From Chitinophagaceae bacterium (lineage in GTDB: Bacteria > Bacteroidota > Bacteroidia > Chitinophagales > Chitinophagaceae), in contig JAEUVS010000152.1 in NCBI GenBank assembly GCA_016786745.1, positions 1-57,016 of the forward strand: DNA of 57,016 bases. The letters are read 5' to 3'. Shown in pieces: positions 14,134 through 23,998 of this stretch; within the stretch, counting starts at the first letter, position 1, and the number at the start of each line of letters is the position of its first letter. The translations under genes and the position numbers were made by a program. Below the pieces are notes generated by a model. It was given only the letters and a program-made list of their open reading frames with translations. It was not told where the DNA came from and searched no databases.

Positions 14134-15252
14134 CTATTTTACTGCTACAGCAATTTGTTCGTCCGCCGTTCCATAGTACAGAAACCATTTGTCTTTGAAG
14201 TACACCAAACCCTCGAGAAAACAGACGTTGTTTACCTGCCCGGTTATTTCATATGGTTTGTCGGGTCTGAAGAAAGTTTCTTCGCTTCTATCGATTATGT
14301 TGAACGGATCGTTTTTGTCTGCCAGGATTTGTCCGGCGGAATATGTGCCTGAGGGCAGGTTGGGGTCGCCGTGTTCGGGACTGTTCCTGCTATTGTAGAT
14401 GAATACGATTCCCGCATCGGTGATAACTGCCGGCGGGCCGGGTTCAACGAGTTGACTGTCGAACTTGCCTTTTCGGGGGCCGAAAGCGATTTTAAAAGCT
14501 TCGTAGTTGCGGAGAGAATCGTATTGTTTTTTTGAAGGATCTGTTTCCTTGATGGGTGACCAGTCTACCAGGTTGTCGGATGTGGCGAGATAGATGTTTG
14601 ATTCTCCCCAGTACATCCAGTATTTGCCGTTTATTTTTTCGGCGATGAGTTTGTTGCCGTGTCTGCGGGTGACTATCGAGCCTGATTTGGACCAGTAGTT
14701 GAGGTATTTTTCATCTGCTTTACTGAAAACGGATCCGTGTTTTTTCCAGTTGGTCAAATCTTTAGATGTGGCGACGAATAACCGGGCTGTTGTGCCGTCG
14801 TATGCGGTGTAGGTCATGTAGTAGGTGCCTTTGTCGTCTTCCACGATACGGGGGTCTTCGCAGCCGCCTTCCCATTCGAACTTTTTAAATTCATCGTTCA
14901 TGGGATAGAGAACGGGTTGTGCGCGGCGGGTAAAATGGATGCCGTCGGTGCTTTCTGCGAGGCCAATTCGTGAAACGCCGGCATATTTCTGGACGGTATC
15001 TTCCGCGCGGTATAACAGATATACTTTTTCGTTTCTTACTACTGCAGCGGGATTGAAGACATATCGTTCTTCCCAGGCCACATGTTTTTTAAGAATGGGA
15101 TCTTTGAAATTCAGGAGGCCGGGTTTGAGAATAGGATTTACCGAGTCGATTTTATTAAATGGCGCCAGCATCCATGATTTTTCCTGGCTAAATGAATTTA
15201 GTGACGAAACGAGTAGAGTAAAAAGGACAGCCAGGCAATGAACCGTTTTCAT
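14134..15252 (-). CDS. Secreted GH130-family glycoside phosphorylase/hydrolase
   Basis: The 372-residue protein has a signal peptide (MKTVHCLAVLFTLLVSSLNSFSQ). Its five-bladed propeller fold shows FNPAAVVRNEKVYLLYRAED, the GH130 hallmark WEGGCEDPRIVED at about residue 130, and YMTYTAYDGTTARLFVATS. GH130 enzymes act on beta-mannosides, as phosphorylases in the cytoplasm or as beta-1,2-mannosidases outside it; export suggests a hydrolytic role here, but this is inference. It is the first gene of the leftward operon with the small membrane protein and YhhQ-like transporter, and it is divergent from the YfhO-led glycan operon. Confidence 0.83.
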   Translation of the reverse strand: MKTVHCLAVLFTLLVSSLNSFSQEKSWMLAPFNKIDSVNPILKPGLLNFKDPILKKHVAWEERYVFNPAAVVRNEKVYLLYRAEDTVQKYAGVSRIGLAESTDGIHFTRRAQPVLYPMNDEFKKFEWEGGCEDPRIVEDDKGTYYMTYTAYDGTTARLFVATSKDLTNWKKHGSVFSKADEKYLNYWSKSGSIVTRRHGNKLIAEKINGKYWMYWGESNIYLATSDNLVDWSPIKETDPSKKQYDSLRNYEAFKIAFGPRKGKFDSQLVEPGPPAVITDAGIVFIYNSRNSPEHGDPNLPSGTYSAGQILADKNDPFNIIDRSEETFFRPDKPYEITGQVNNVCFLEGLVYFKDKWFLYYGTADEQIAVAVK

Positions 15253-15323
15253 TAATTAAATGTAACAAAAGCCAGTAAGCTTATACATATTTAGTTAATT
15301 TGCCCACTAATAATTATTTGATA

Positions 15324-17882
15324 ATGAATAAGTCATTGTGGCAGAAGCTGCAGCCTCACGCGATTGCGATAGGCGTGTTTCTGATCATTTCCTGTATTTA
15401 TTGTTTGCCCGCATTCAAGGGGCTCGTAGTAAATCAATACGACGCGGAAGGCTGGAAAGGCATGGCTCAGCAATCATTCGAATACAAAGAAAAATACGGT
15501 CACTATCCTTTGTGGACAAACAGCACATTCAGCGGGATGCCCACCTTTCAAATAATAATCGGCGCAACCTATAACATCACACTCGCCTGGCTGCACAACC
15601 TTTTCACACTGTGGTTACCAGAACCCGCAGGGTTGTTTTTCCTCGCATGCATCGGCTTTTACATTCTTTGTATCTCAATGGGAGTAAAAAGCAGGCTGGC
15701 CATCCTCGGCGCCCTCGCTTACGGCTTCGCATCATATAACGCAGTAATCGTTTCGGTGGGCCACACCACAAAATTCTCAGCAATGGGCTACGCACCCGCC
15801 GTTCTCGCGGGACTCGTGCTGCTCACACAACGAAAATACCTGCTCGGCTTTATCGTAACCCTGATATTCGCCACGCAACTATTCTGGCAGAACCATATTC
15901 AAATCGCATTCTACACATTTTTAATTGCAATAGTTTTCGCAATCGTTTTATTCATCCGTTCACTAAAAAACAAAGAACTCCCACACTTCGCTAAAGTTTG
16001 CGGTCTCGGAGCTGTCGCGGGGATCATGGGATTCCTCTCATACGCCGTAGTGATATTCCCAACATACACCTACACAAAAGAAACAATGCGCGGCGGACGG
16101 TCGGAACTTACATCTCCCGGTAACGAAAAAAACAAATCAAAAGGGGGGCTCGACAAAAGCTACGCGTTTGAATACAGCTATGGAATAACTGAGGTGCTCA
16201 CCATGGCCGTACCAAGAATGTATGGCGGAAGCGGCGGAGAAATGCCTGAAAATTCAAAAACAGCGAAAACTTTCGAAGAACAGTTAGGCCTGGGCGAAGA
16301 CCAGGCAGAACAATATGCACGCAGTATGCCTGCATACTGGGGACCGCAAACCAACACAGGAGGTACAGTATATTTCGGGGCCGTGATTTGCCTGTTATTC
16401 GTGTTCGCGTGCGTGTATTATAAAGGATGGCACAGTCAATGGATCATCGCCGCAACGGTCATGGGTATTTTGCTCGCGTGGGGAAAACATTTCAACACAT
16501 TAAACTACTTCCTGTTCGATTACCTGCCGTTTTATAACAAGTTCCGCGCGCCATCAATGGCAATGGTGATTCCGCAACTGACCATTCCGCTAATGGCGGT
16601 GCTCGGACTAAACCAGGTCATTGAATCACCACTTGAAAAAATAGCGTTCTGGAAAAAATTCAAACAAGCTTCAATCATATCCGGCATTTTCGCCGTGATG
16701 CTGTTGGGATTATATTTCATGTTTGATTACAAAGGTGAGCACGACAATACGCTGAGAGATAATTTAGTTTCCGGGCTCACGCAACAGCTAAGTACTACGG
16801 GGCAACCTACACCTGAAGTACAGCAGCGTGCATCAGAATTCGGACGCTCGGTGATAAGCGCACTACGCGACGACCGGAAGGGCTTATTCGGCGCCGACCT
16901 TTTACGTTCGTTGATATACATGGCCATCACGCTGATACTGCTCTATCTTTTTGGGAAAGGAAAAGTGAACAAGGCTATTCTTGCGAGCAGCCTTGTAACG
17001 CTGGCGTTTATCGATCTCATAGGAGTTGATCTCCGCTATCTTAACAGCGATAAATATGTAGACAGGGAAGAATTTGAGCAGGCCTTTATTCCTACAAAAG
17101 AAGATCTTGAAATAAAAAAAGATACGGGTTATTACAGGGTGTACAATGCATCTGACGGCGGACCATTTTCACAAACGCCTGTCACCGCCCGAACATCGTA
17201 CCTGCACAACAATATTGCGGGATACCACCCGGCGAAGCTGGCACTGTACAATGATCTTCTTTCGCAGATTGGTCGCGGAAACATGGCGGTGCTGAGCATG
17301 CTCAACACGAAGTATATCATTCTCGCTGATCCGGCCACACGCCAGCCTTTCCTGAAAACAAACCCCGATGCGCTTGGTCCGGCGTGGTTTGTGAGTGCGT
17401 TGAAATACGTGAACAACGCAGATGAAGAAATGAAGGCATTGGAAACATTTAGTCCGAAAGACACAGCCATAGCAGATAAGAGAGAGCAATCAAAACTCAC
17501 CTACACCCCTCAGAAAGATTCGACGGCGAGAATTGAACTTCTCGAACACAGGAACGATGTGATGAGGTATAAATCTTATTCGAAGAATAATGGTATCGCG
17601 GTGTTCAGTGAAATATACTATCCGTATGGATGGACAGCAACAATCGATGGCAAGGAAACGCCGATCGCGAGGGTTAACTATGTGCTTCGCGCGTTATCGA
17701 TACCAGCAGGCGAACACACGATCGAATTCAGGTTCGAGCCCTCATCATTTGTTTGGGGCGATAGAATTTCGTTGATCGTTGGCATTGTTTCGATATTGCT
17801 CGTTCTTTATGGAGCGTTCGTATTATGGCAGGACTACCGGAAACAAAATATTCCGGTTGAGAAAAACAAGCAGAAGGCGTGA
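15324..17882 (+). CDS. YfhO-family multi-pass membrane protein (probable lipid-linked glycosyltransferase)
   Basis: I take ATG 15324 (MNKSLWQKLQPHAIAIG), giving 852 residues; an upstream ATG at 15300 adds eight unsupported residues. The protein has about twelve transmembrane segments and large extracytoplasmic parts. YNASDGGPFSQTPVTARTSY and the C-terminal YYPYGWTATIDGKETPIARVNYVLRALSIPAGEHTIEF are typical of the YfhO family of GT-C-like proteins, some of which glycosylate teichoic acids or lipids. The end (TGA) overlaps the next ATG by one base (17882), so it leads a five-gene rightward operon with two methyltransferases and two glycosyltransferases. Substrate unknown. Confidence 0.82.
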   Translation: MNKSLWQKLQPHAIAIGVFLIISCIYCLPAFKGLVVNQYDAEGWKGMAQQSFEYKEKYGHYPLWTNSTFSGMPTFQIIIGATYNITLAWLHNLFTLWLPEPAGLFFLACIGFYILCISMGVKSRLAILGALAYGFASYNAVIVSVGHTTKFSAMGYAPAVLAGLVLLTQRKYLLGFIVTLIFATQLFWQNHIQIAFYTFLIAIVFAIVLFIRSLKNKELPHFAKVCGLGAVAGIMGFLSYAVVIFPTYTYTKETMRGGRSELTSPGNEKNKSKGGLDKSYAFEYSYGITEVLTMAVPRMYGGSGGEMPENSKTAKTFEEQLGLGEDQAEQYARSMPAYWGPQTNTGGTVYFGAVICLLFVFACVYYKGWHSQWIIAATVMGILLAWGKHFNTLNYFLFDYLPFYNKFRAPSMAMVIPQLTIPLMAVLGLNQVIESPLEKIAFWKKFKQASIISGIFAVMLLGLYFMFDYKGEHDNTLRDNLVSGLTQQLSTTGQPTPEVQQRASEFGRSVISALRDDRKGLFGADLLRSLIYMAITLILLYLFGKGKVNKAILASSLVTLAFIDLIGVDLRYLNSDKYVDREEFEQAFIPTKEDLEIKKDTGYYRVYNASDGGPFSQTPVTARTSYLHNNIAGYHPAKLALYNDLLSQIGRGNMAVLSMLNTKYIILADPATRQPFLKTNPDALGPAWFVSALKYVNNADEEMKALETFSPKDTAIADKREQSKLTYTPQKDSTARIELLEHRNDVMRYKSYSKNNGIAVFSEIYYPYGWTATIDGKETPIARVNYVLRALSIPAGEHTIEFRFEPSSFVWGDRISLIVGIVSILLVLYGAFVLWQDYRKQNIPVEKNKQKA

Positions 17883-18910
17883 TGGACAGGTTCCTGGTGT
17901 ATGAAGATGATCTTGGTTTGCGGATCAATTCGGCTTCGCAGGAATTGTTTTCAAGACTGAGCAAGGTTGATGTTGAAGAACTGGGAATGCCGGAACACTG
18001 TCTGTATTATTTCAAAGTAAGCCACTCAAAACGCCTTTTCTTCAGCATTGAAACCAGCGCGCATATTTTATACCGCTCCATCAACATGACAGGCAAATTA
18101 ACCGGCGATATTGTGTTGATGGATTACGGGGCGGGTGTAGGAACACTCTTTCTGTTAGCGAAAATGATCGGATGCAGAAAAGTTATTTATAACGATCATC
18201 TTGAAGAATGGAAACAAAGCGCGGAACTGGTAGCAAACGCGATTGATGTTCATGTTGATCACTATATAACCGGCGACATCGACGCATGCCTTGACGAACT
18301 CGAGCGATTACAAATTACCTGCGATATTGTAACATCGAGGAATGTAATAGAGCATATTTACAAGCTTGATAAATTTTATTCGGCCATCCGGCACAAACAA
18401 CCCACTGCGATTGTATTTTCATCAACTACCGCCAATAAAAGTAATCCCGCTGTTGTTGTGAAACACCGAATGTGGCACAGAAAATGGGAAAAAGTTTACC
18501 GGGGGAAACGCGTGGTGATGATAGAACGGCAATCACCCGGCATGGCTGCACATAGAAAAGAAAAACTTGCCCGTGCAACAAGGGGACTGGCAGCGGAAGA
18601 TTTAAATGAAGCTATTGATACATTTAGAAAAAACGGTCACGTACCCGACACACAGGAGTTTGGCAGCAATACGTGCGATCCTGAAAACGGTGTGTGGGCG
18701 GAAAATTTATTGAGCATGAAAAGGTACAGGCAGCTAATAGACGAACAGCAGTTTACTGTTAGTTTTGCCCCGGGATTCTGGGACACACACTATAAACGTT
18801 CGTACATGAATGTAGCGGCACGATGGCTGAACAAAATCATTGCAAAAAATAGCAAGTTTGCGATGCGTCTCGCTCCGTTTATATATGTAGTAGCGAAGCC
18901 AAAAGTTTGA
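17882..18910 (+). CDS. Class I SAM-dependent methyltransferase
   Basis: The 342-residue protein has a Rossmann SAM site: motif I VLMDYGAGVGTLFLLAKMIG (about residues 77-96), an acidic residue in VIYNDHLEEW, and ITCDIVTSRNVIEHIYKLDKFY at motif IV. The start ATG shares one base with the previous stop (TGATG), implying translational coupling. The C-terminal 150 residues contain a conserved-looking FWDTHYKRSYMNVAARWLNKII stretch. The target is probably a sugar or lipid-linked glycan judging by the operon; no substrate is deducible. Confidence 0.8.
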   Translation: MDRFLVYEDDLGLRINSASQELFSRLSKVDVEELGMPEHCLYYFKVSHSKRLFFSIETSAHILYRSINMTGKLTGDIVLMDYGAGVGTLFLLAKMIGCRKVIYNDHLEEWKQSAELVANAIDVHVDHYITGDIDACLDELERLQITCDIVTSRNVIEHIYKLDKFYSAIRHKQPTAIVFSSTTANKSNPAVVVKHRMWHRKWEKVYRGKRVVMIERQSPGMAAHRKEKLARATRGLAAEDLNEAIDTFRKNGHVPDTQEFGSNTCDPENGVWAENLLSMKRYRQLIDEQQFTVSFAPGFWDTHYKRSYMNVAARWLNKIIAKNSKFAMRLAPFIYVVAKPKV

Positions 18911-18913
18911 GGC

Positions 18914-19681
18914 ATGAGTAACACCGGTAGAGTTGATAAGAAATTGTTCCGCGACGACCACTACCTCGGGAAACCTGCTGACGACGAGGATAAGATTATC
19001 AGCCGGCGCATCAGTGTGATGGAACGATACCCGGAATTTTTTAATAAAACACTGTCGTGCATTGAAGTTGGATGCGGCGGTGGCGCCACGATAACCAGGA
19101 TAGCGAACAGGTTTGAAAAAAGTGTTGGCATAGATATATACGACTATTCAAACGAATTTGAACATCAGAAACAAAAGCATGGTGCGCAGAATTGTGAGTT
19201 CAGAAAAGTAGACCTGGAAAACGAAACACTCCCTGAAAAATTCGACAGGCTGGTAAGTTTTGAAGTAATAGAACATTTAAAAAGCGAGGACAGTATTGCT
19301 GCTTACTTTAAGATATTGAACGATGGTGGCATGGCTGCGATTTCAGTGCCGAATAAATGGTGGGTTTTTGAAACGCACGGCGCAAAGTTGCCGCTCCTAC
19401 CCTGGAACAGGGTGCCGTTCTTTTCATGGCTGCCGGGAAAGATACATGAACGATATGCCAACGCCAGGATTTACACTGCCGGAAGGATTACACGTTTGTT
19501 CGAGAAGCATGGATTTACGATTATAGATACCTGTTATATCACCGCGCCTATGGATGTATTGAAAGAAGGCAGGCTAAAAAGATTCCTGGTTAAAAATGTA
19601 TTCAGGAACGACATAACAACAGTCCCAATGTTGTCGACTTCAATATTTTTGATGGCTCAAAAGAAATTTGCGAATGGCTAA
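18914..19681 (+). CDS. Class I SAM-dependent methyltransferase (UbiG-like)
   Basis: The 255-residue enzyme shows motif I CIEVGCGGGATITRIANRF (about residues 49-67), the ribose-binding acid in VGIDIYDYS, and FDRLVSFEVIEHLKSED. This layout is typical of UbiG/Methyltransf_11-type O- or N-methyltransferases. It starts 3 bases after the preceding methyltransferase gene and overlaps the following glycosyltransferase start by eight bases. It most likely modifies a glycan made by the operon; that is inference. Confidence 0.82.
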   Translation: MSNTGRVDKKLFRDDHYLGKPADDEDKIISRRISVMERYPEFFNKTLSCIEVGCGGGATITRIANRFEKSVGIDIYDYSNEFEHQKQKHGAQNCEFRKVDLENETLPEKFDRLVSFEVIEHLKSEDSIAAYFKILNDGGMAAISVPNKWWVFETHGAKLPLLPWNRVPFFSWLPGKIHERYANARIYTAGRITRLFEKHGFTIIDTCYITAPMDVLKEGRLKRFLVKNVFRNDITTVPMLSTSIFLMAQKKFANG

Positions 19682-20798
19682 AGGGCCACTTAAAATATTG
19701 AGCATAATCCCTTACAAAATACTGCCGGCGCAACTGGGAGGTGAAAAAGGAATTGCAGTTTTCAACGAATACCTTGCAAAAGAAGTTGAGCTGACGGGAG
19801 TAACTACATATAACAACGACCCTGCTCTCGCAAAAGGATACAAGCTACTTAACGTTCTTTCCGACAACCGCACACGATACGGAAATGTGTTCCTGGTGCG
19901 AAAGATAAAGAAGCTCATTTCATCTCTTGGCATCACGCATGTGATTACAGAACATCCATACTATGGATGGCTTGCGGCTATCCTTCGAAAAAGCGCCGGC
20001 ATCAAATGGATCGTTCACTCACATAACATTGAGTATATGCGTTCCAGGTCCATTGGCAGATGGTGGTGGAGGGCGTTGAAAAGTTATGAGGGATGGGCCT
20101 ACCGGAATGCAGACAAAGTTTTCTTTATTTCAGAAGACGATCTAAAGCATGCGGTACTGCACCTTGGCGTGAAGGCGTACAAATCTTTGGTGGTAACATA
20201 CGGCATCGAAATCGCTAAAATTCCGGATGATATCGCAGCTTGCAGGGCCGCAATAAAAAGCAAGTATTCCCTGGCGCCGGATGAAAAGATTCTCCTCTTT
20301 AACGGCGCGCTATACCATTCGACGAATTATGACGCATTAAAGGTTATACTCGAAGAAATAAATCCACTACTGTTATCGAAAAAAGACTTCAGGTATAAAA
20401 TTATCGTGTGCGGCAGAGGGCTGCCTGATTTTTTCAACGAGCTCAAAGAATATGCAGGCCACAATGTGATTTACGCTGGCTTCGTGGATGATATTTCTGT
20501 TTACTTCAAAGCCGCCGACATTTTTTTGAACCCTATTTTATCTGGCGGGGGCGTCAAAACAAAAGCGATAGAAGCGATCGCGATGAATTGCACAGTAGTA
20601 TCAACAGAACTTGGGGCGATGGGCATTAATAAAGAAGTTTGCGGAAATAAATTACACGTGGTGGAAGAAGGACAATGGGATATTTTTAGTGAGCTTGTTG
20701 TGGTGTACGGTGACAACGCAACCGTTACGCCGCCTGAATTTTTTCAACACTACTATTGGGGAAACATCATCAAAAAAGTTGTAGCATCGCTGCAATGA
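19674..20798 (+). CDS. GT4-type glycosyltransferase
   Basis: The 374-residue protein starts at ATG 19674, inside the end of the preceding gene; an in-frame TTG at 19668 is less likely. It has a GT-B fold: N-terminal ILSIIPYKILPAQLGGEKG, central HSHNIEYMRS and LLFNGALYHSTNYDAL, and the C-terminal nucleotide-sugar motif with GGGVKTKAIEAIAMNCTVV (Glu of the EX7E type). There is no membrane segment, so it would act on the cytoplasmic face. It is the fourth gene in the YfhO operon. Confidence 0.83.
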   Translation: MAKGPLKILSIIPYKILPAQLGGEKGIAVFNEYLAKEVELTGVTTYNNDPALAKGYKLLNVLSDNRTRYGNVFLVRKIKKLISSLGITHVITEHPYYGWLAAILRKSAGIKWIVHSHNIEYMRSRSIGRWWWRALKSYEGWAYRNADKVFFISEDDLKHAVLHLGVKAYKSLVVTYGIEIAKIPDDIAACRAAIKSKYSLAPDEKILLFNGALYHSTNYDALKVILEEINPLLLSKKDFRYKIIVCGRGLPDFFNELKEYAGHNVIYAGFVDDISVYFKAADIFLNPILSGGGVKTKAIEAIAMNCTVVSTELGAMGINKEVCGNKLHVVEEGQWDIFSELVVVYGDNATVTPPEFFQHYYWGNIIKKVVASLQ

Positions 20799-20802
20799 CA
20801 GT

Positions 20803-21993
20803 ATGCATAATTTAACCAAAATAAAAATCTTCAGGGCGCTCCTTTGGTTAACTTATCCTATAGCCACAGTTATTATTCTTCCATTCGCTCTTATTCGACG
20901 AAAGAAATCATCTTCGTTATTTTTTTTCCTGGACCGGTATGCGATAGGCGGCGCGCAGCGTGTGTACCTGGACATCCTTGAAAGTGTCTCCGACATTCAG
21001 AAAACAGTTTTCTTTACAAGGAAATCAGCAGACAGCAAGTTAAAGGATCAGTTCTACCAATTCTCTTCTACAGAATGCCGGGATATTCACTTCTGGTGCG
21101 ACAATCTTTTCTTCCGCTTATTTTCAGTTCACTACTTTGCATTCTATGTAAACCGACATCGCAGCGCGCGCGTGCTTAGTTCCAACAGCACTTTTTTTTA
21201 TGACATGCTGCCGTTTCTCGACAGAAGTGTCGTGAGAATCGAATTGCTTCACAATTTCTCATATGGCAAAAAAGGGATGGAATTTTTTGGGCTGGCTAAC
21301 CACAAATACCTGGACCTCAGGATGGTGATTGATGAGTTTACCAAACAAAATATTATCAGTCAATACCGGGAATTTGGAATCGATCATAAATATGATGAAC
21401 GAGTTATTGTTTCAGAATATGGCGTGGATATCCCGACAGCTGTGACAAAAACAGAAATTCCCCCACTAAAAATATTATATGCGGGACGCGGAACACATCA
21501 GAAAAGAGTATGGCTGCTGAACCGCGTTGCTGAGTATTTCATCGAAAAAAAATTGCCCGTTGAGTTCACCTTCGCAGGGCCACTCGATAACGACCTATCT
21601 GACTTCGTGAAAAAAAATTGCAGGGTTTTGGGTGGAGTAGGCGAGCAAAATCGAATGCGAGAATTATTTGCTGATCATCATGTAATAATTCTTGTATCGG
21701 CGTTTGAAGGGTTTCCGGTCGTTGTAAAAGAAGGAATGTCGTATGGATGCGTGCCTGTTGTAACAGGTTTGCCCGGCAATAAAATTCATTTAACTCATTT
21801 GTCGAACGCGCTATTAATCGATAATATGGATAATGAAGATAAAGTTGTGTTGAATGCGATTCAATGTATCGAGTTGCTCCTGGCTGATAAAGAGCTTTTA
21901 AAGAATCTTTCAAAGAATGCGTATGAATATGTACAAAAAAAATTCGGTAAGCAGGATTTTCTCACTACTTACCGAAAATTATTGATTGATTAA
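20803..21993 (+). CDS. GT4-type glycosyltransferase with N-terminal membrane anchor
   Basis: The 396-residue protein has one hydrophobic N-terminal segment (about residues 12-31) followed by a GT-B domain. It shows DRYAIGGAQRVYLDILESV in the acceptor half, LKILYAGRGTHQKRVWLLNRVAEYF, and VSAFEGFPVVVKEGMSYGCVPV at the donor-binding end, which is the classic retaining GT4 signature. It is the last gene of the rightward operon, four bases before the convergent lipoprotein gene, with no separate terminator visible. Confidence 0.83.
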   Translation: MHNLTKIKIFRALLWLTYPIATVIILPFALIRRKKSSSLFFFLDRYAIGGAQRVYLDILESVSDIQKTVFFTRKSADSKLKDQFYQFSSTECRDIHFWCDNLFFRLFSVHYFAFYVNRHRSARVLSSNSTFFYDMLPFLDRSVVRIELLHNFSYGKKGMEFFGLANHKYLDLRMVIDEFTKQNIISQYREFGIDHKYDERVIVSEYGVDIPTAVTKTEIPPLKILYAGRGTHQKRVWLLNRVAEYFIEKKLPVEFTFAGPLDNDLSDFVKKNCRVLGGVGEQNRMRELFADHHVIILVSAFEGFPVVVKEGMSYGCVPVVTGLPGNKIHLTHLSNALLIDNMDNEDKVVLNAIQCIELLLADKELLKNLSKNAYEYVQKKFGKQDFLTTYRKLLID

Positions 21994-21997
21994 TTAA

Positions 21998-22918
21998 TTA
22001 CTCGTAAACCACTTCAAGCTTTGGATGCTTCGACGCATCTGCATTTTTGCTTGACACAAACATTCTATAGTTGTAAATCTCTTCAGTTTTAAGTTTTAAT
22101 AAAAAGCCATTGTTGCCTTCTGCAATCATAGCCTCAATAAGCTTTTTCACGTCAACATCAACAACGTCAAGAAAATGTTCACTGGTATGGGGAATTTCAA
22201 CCTGGTCAACATCTGTAGATGCAGGTTGATTGAGATATGTAATGGTATTGAAATCCCAGGCTTCGCTTACACGCTGAATAAGAAATGCGTTGTTGGAACC
22301 TGAGTTAGGATATTCATCAGTGCCGTTAAGCGGATCAGGATGTGAATAGAGTGTCAGCTTAGCGCTTACTATTTTCGCATCAGCAGGTATGCTGGCCAAA
22401 TTGAATTTGAGGAGGGCGCGGATGTTTACGACCTCGCCGCCTGTAGTTCCTGTTGCAGCACCTATTTCTGTCGCCACCTTGTCAGTTTCATTTATTCCTG
22501 TTGTGTTTCCGAACAGGTGAACCTCCCATTCGTTATTCGCAGGCTGGAAGGTGATTGTTTCCGTTGCAGCGGGTAATACCGTTACTGCAACCGTATCCGA
22601 TCCAAAATATCCTTTATCGTCTGTAGCGATCAGTTTGAATAAATAAGTACCTTCCTTGAGGTTCTTAACCCATGTGCCTGCAGAATCCGGGTTTTGAATC
22701 GCAGCGGCCGGCCCGGAAATTTTTAGCCACTGGTACGACTCAATTACACCGTCTTTATCGGTTGCAGAGCCGGAGAGCCAAACTGAATCTTCGGGCAACG
22801 TTGTTGTAATATTGTCGCCAGCGTCAACTTTGGGAATTCTGTTTTCGAAAATTTTCTTACAAGAAGGGGTAAGCGCAATTACAAGCAGTGCGAGTAAGGG
22901 CGCGGCAATTTTTTTCAT
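21998..22918 (-). CDS. Lipoprotein with PKD-type and DNRLRE-type domains
   Basis: The 306-residue protein has a lipoprotein signal (LTPSC, lipidated Cys20). A PKD/cadherin-like domain follows at about 33-115 (VDAGDNITTTLPEDSVWLSGSATDKDG, then YQWLKISGP and YLFKLIATDDKG). The C-terminal half (about 118-306) resembles the DNRLRE beta-sandwich (ALLKFNLASIPADAKIVSAKLTLYSHPD, SEAWDFNTITYLNQP). Such proteins sit on the outer membrane surface and bind or display; no catalytic motif is seen. It lies tail to tail with the rightward glycan operon and 90 bases after the leftward one. Confidence 0.82.
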   Translation of the reverse strand: MKKIAAPLLALLVIALTPSCKKIFENRIPKVDAGDNITTTLPEDSVWLSGSATDKDGVIESYQWLKISGPAAAIQNPDSAGTWVKNLKEGTYLFKLIATDDKGYFGSDTVAVTVLPAATETITFQPANNEWEVHLFGNTTGINETDKVATEIGAATGTTGGEVVNIRALLKFNLASIPADAKIVSAKLTLYSHPDPLNGTDEYPNSGSNNAFLIQRVSEAWDFNTITYLNQPASTDVDQVEIPHTSEHFLDVVDVDVKKLIEAMIAEGNNGFLLKLKTEEIYNYRMFVSSKNADASKHPKLEVVYE

Positions 22919-23008
22919 TGATTAGGGGCGTTTGCATAAAGATAGCAACTAATATTTGTTGTGCCAGTTATCCTGGGTTAAAAACAACCTGGTAGGTAAA
23001 AACACCTG

Positions 23009-23998
23009 TTAGTGCCTGAATTTGTTGATGAAATTGAACGTATTTCTCGTTAAAACTGACTGATCTAACCAGGATGCATACCTTATTCCGGGGATCCCCA
23101 TCGGTTGGAAAGACTGCCCGGGGATGAGTAAATCCGCATAGACGTGAAAGTTTTTTACCACGTCTTTTACCCTGATTTTCCGTTTGTTAACCGGCGTTTT
23201 AAGCACACGGTGTGATAAACTTTCACAGAAATAAAGCAACATTTTATGGCCGTACCGGGCGATAACTTCAGCAAAATGTTCTTCGTTACGGAGTGTTGAC
23301 AGGAAATGAACGTATTGCCCGAACGCTGCCTCGTATTGTTCTCCATTGGTAGCCCGCGATACGCTCATGTGTTCACGATATTCAAAACATTCGCGTTGGG
23401 CGGTGGCCTTGTAGCTGTTTTTGCTGAGTTTGATCCAAAGTTCGTAGTCTGAAAAAATAAGGTTAGGATAGTTTACGGGCATTCCGCCGAGTTTATCGAA
23501 GTCTGCCGAGCACATCATGTACCCTGTGCCCGTTGAATCGATCGTACCGTTCATCTGGCATGCAAGGAATTCGTAAGACTTCTGTACTTCATCCATGGGC
23601 AGGCACTTTCTCGTTATTTTTCCGTCTTTGTCGATGTAGCTGTAATGTGTTTGGAACAGACCTGCGTCTGGATGAAGGTTGATCAATTTGTCCATTTCCT
23701 CGAGATAAAATGGTTTCAGTATGTCGTCGTGACCGATCATGGTCATGAATTCGTTTTTTGGGACGGTTTTTATTCTGCTCCAATTTTCTTCGATAGATAA
23801 AGATTTCTGCGAGGAAAAAATAATAATCCTGTTGTCGTTGAGTGATTGAATCCATTGTAATGCGCCGTCGGTGCTTGCGTTGTCGAGAACGATTAAGTTG
23901 AAGTCGCGGATGGTTTGGTTTAATATGCTGTTTACGCAAAGTTTTGCGTATTCGCCGCCGTTGCGGATGGGGAGTATGATGCTGAACCGGCCGGGCAT
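23009..23998 (-). CDS. Family 2 glycosyltransferase
   Basis: The 329-residue GT-A enzyme begins with FSIILPIRNGGEYAKLCVNSIL. It has the nucleotide-binding LIVLDNASTDGAL and a metal-binding acidic cluster at MTMIGHDDILKP (about residue 87). The C-terminal segment is helical and rich in charged residues. Its ATG shares one base with the preceding GT2 stop (TAATG). It is the last gene of the leftward glycan operon. Confidence 0.86.
   Translation of the reverse strand: MPGRFSIILPIRNGGEYAKLCVNSILNQTIRDFNLIVLDNASTDGALQWIQSLNDNRIIIFSSQKSLSIEENWSRIKTVPKNEFMTMIGHDDILKPFYLEEMDKLINLHPDAGLFQTHYSYIDKDGKITRKCLPMDEVQKSYEFLACQMNGTIDSTGTGYMMCSADFDKLGGMPVNYPNLIFSDYELWIKLSKNSYKATAQRECFEYREHMSVSRATNGEQYEAAFGQYVHFLSTLRNEEHFAEVIARYGHKMLLYFCESLSHRVLKTPVNKRKIRVKDVVKNFHVYADLLIPGQSFQPMGIPGIRYASWLDQSVLTRNTFNFINKFRH

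Noticed and set aside
17731..17741. tRNA-like T-arm string GGTTCGAGCCC
   Set aside because: It is in frame within the YfhO-family gene, and no acceptor, D or anticodon arm can be folded around it.
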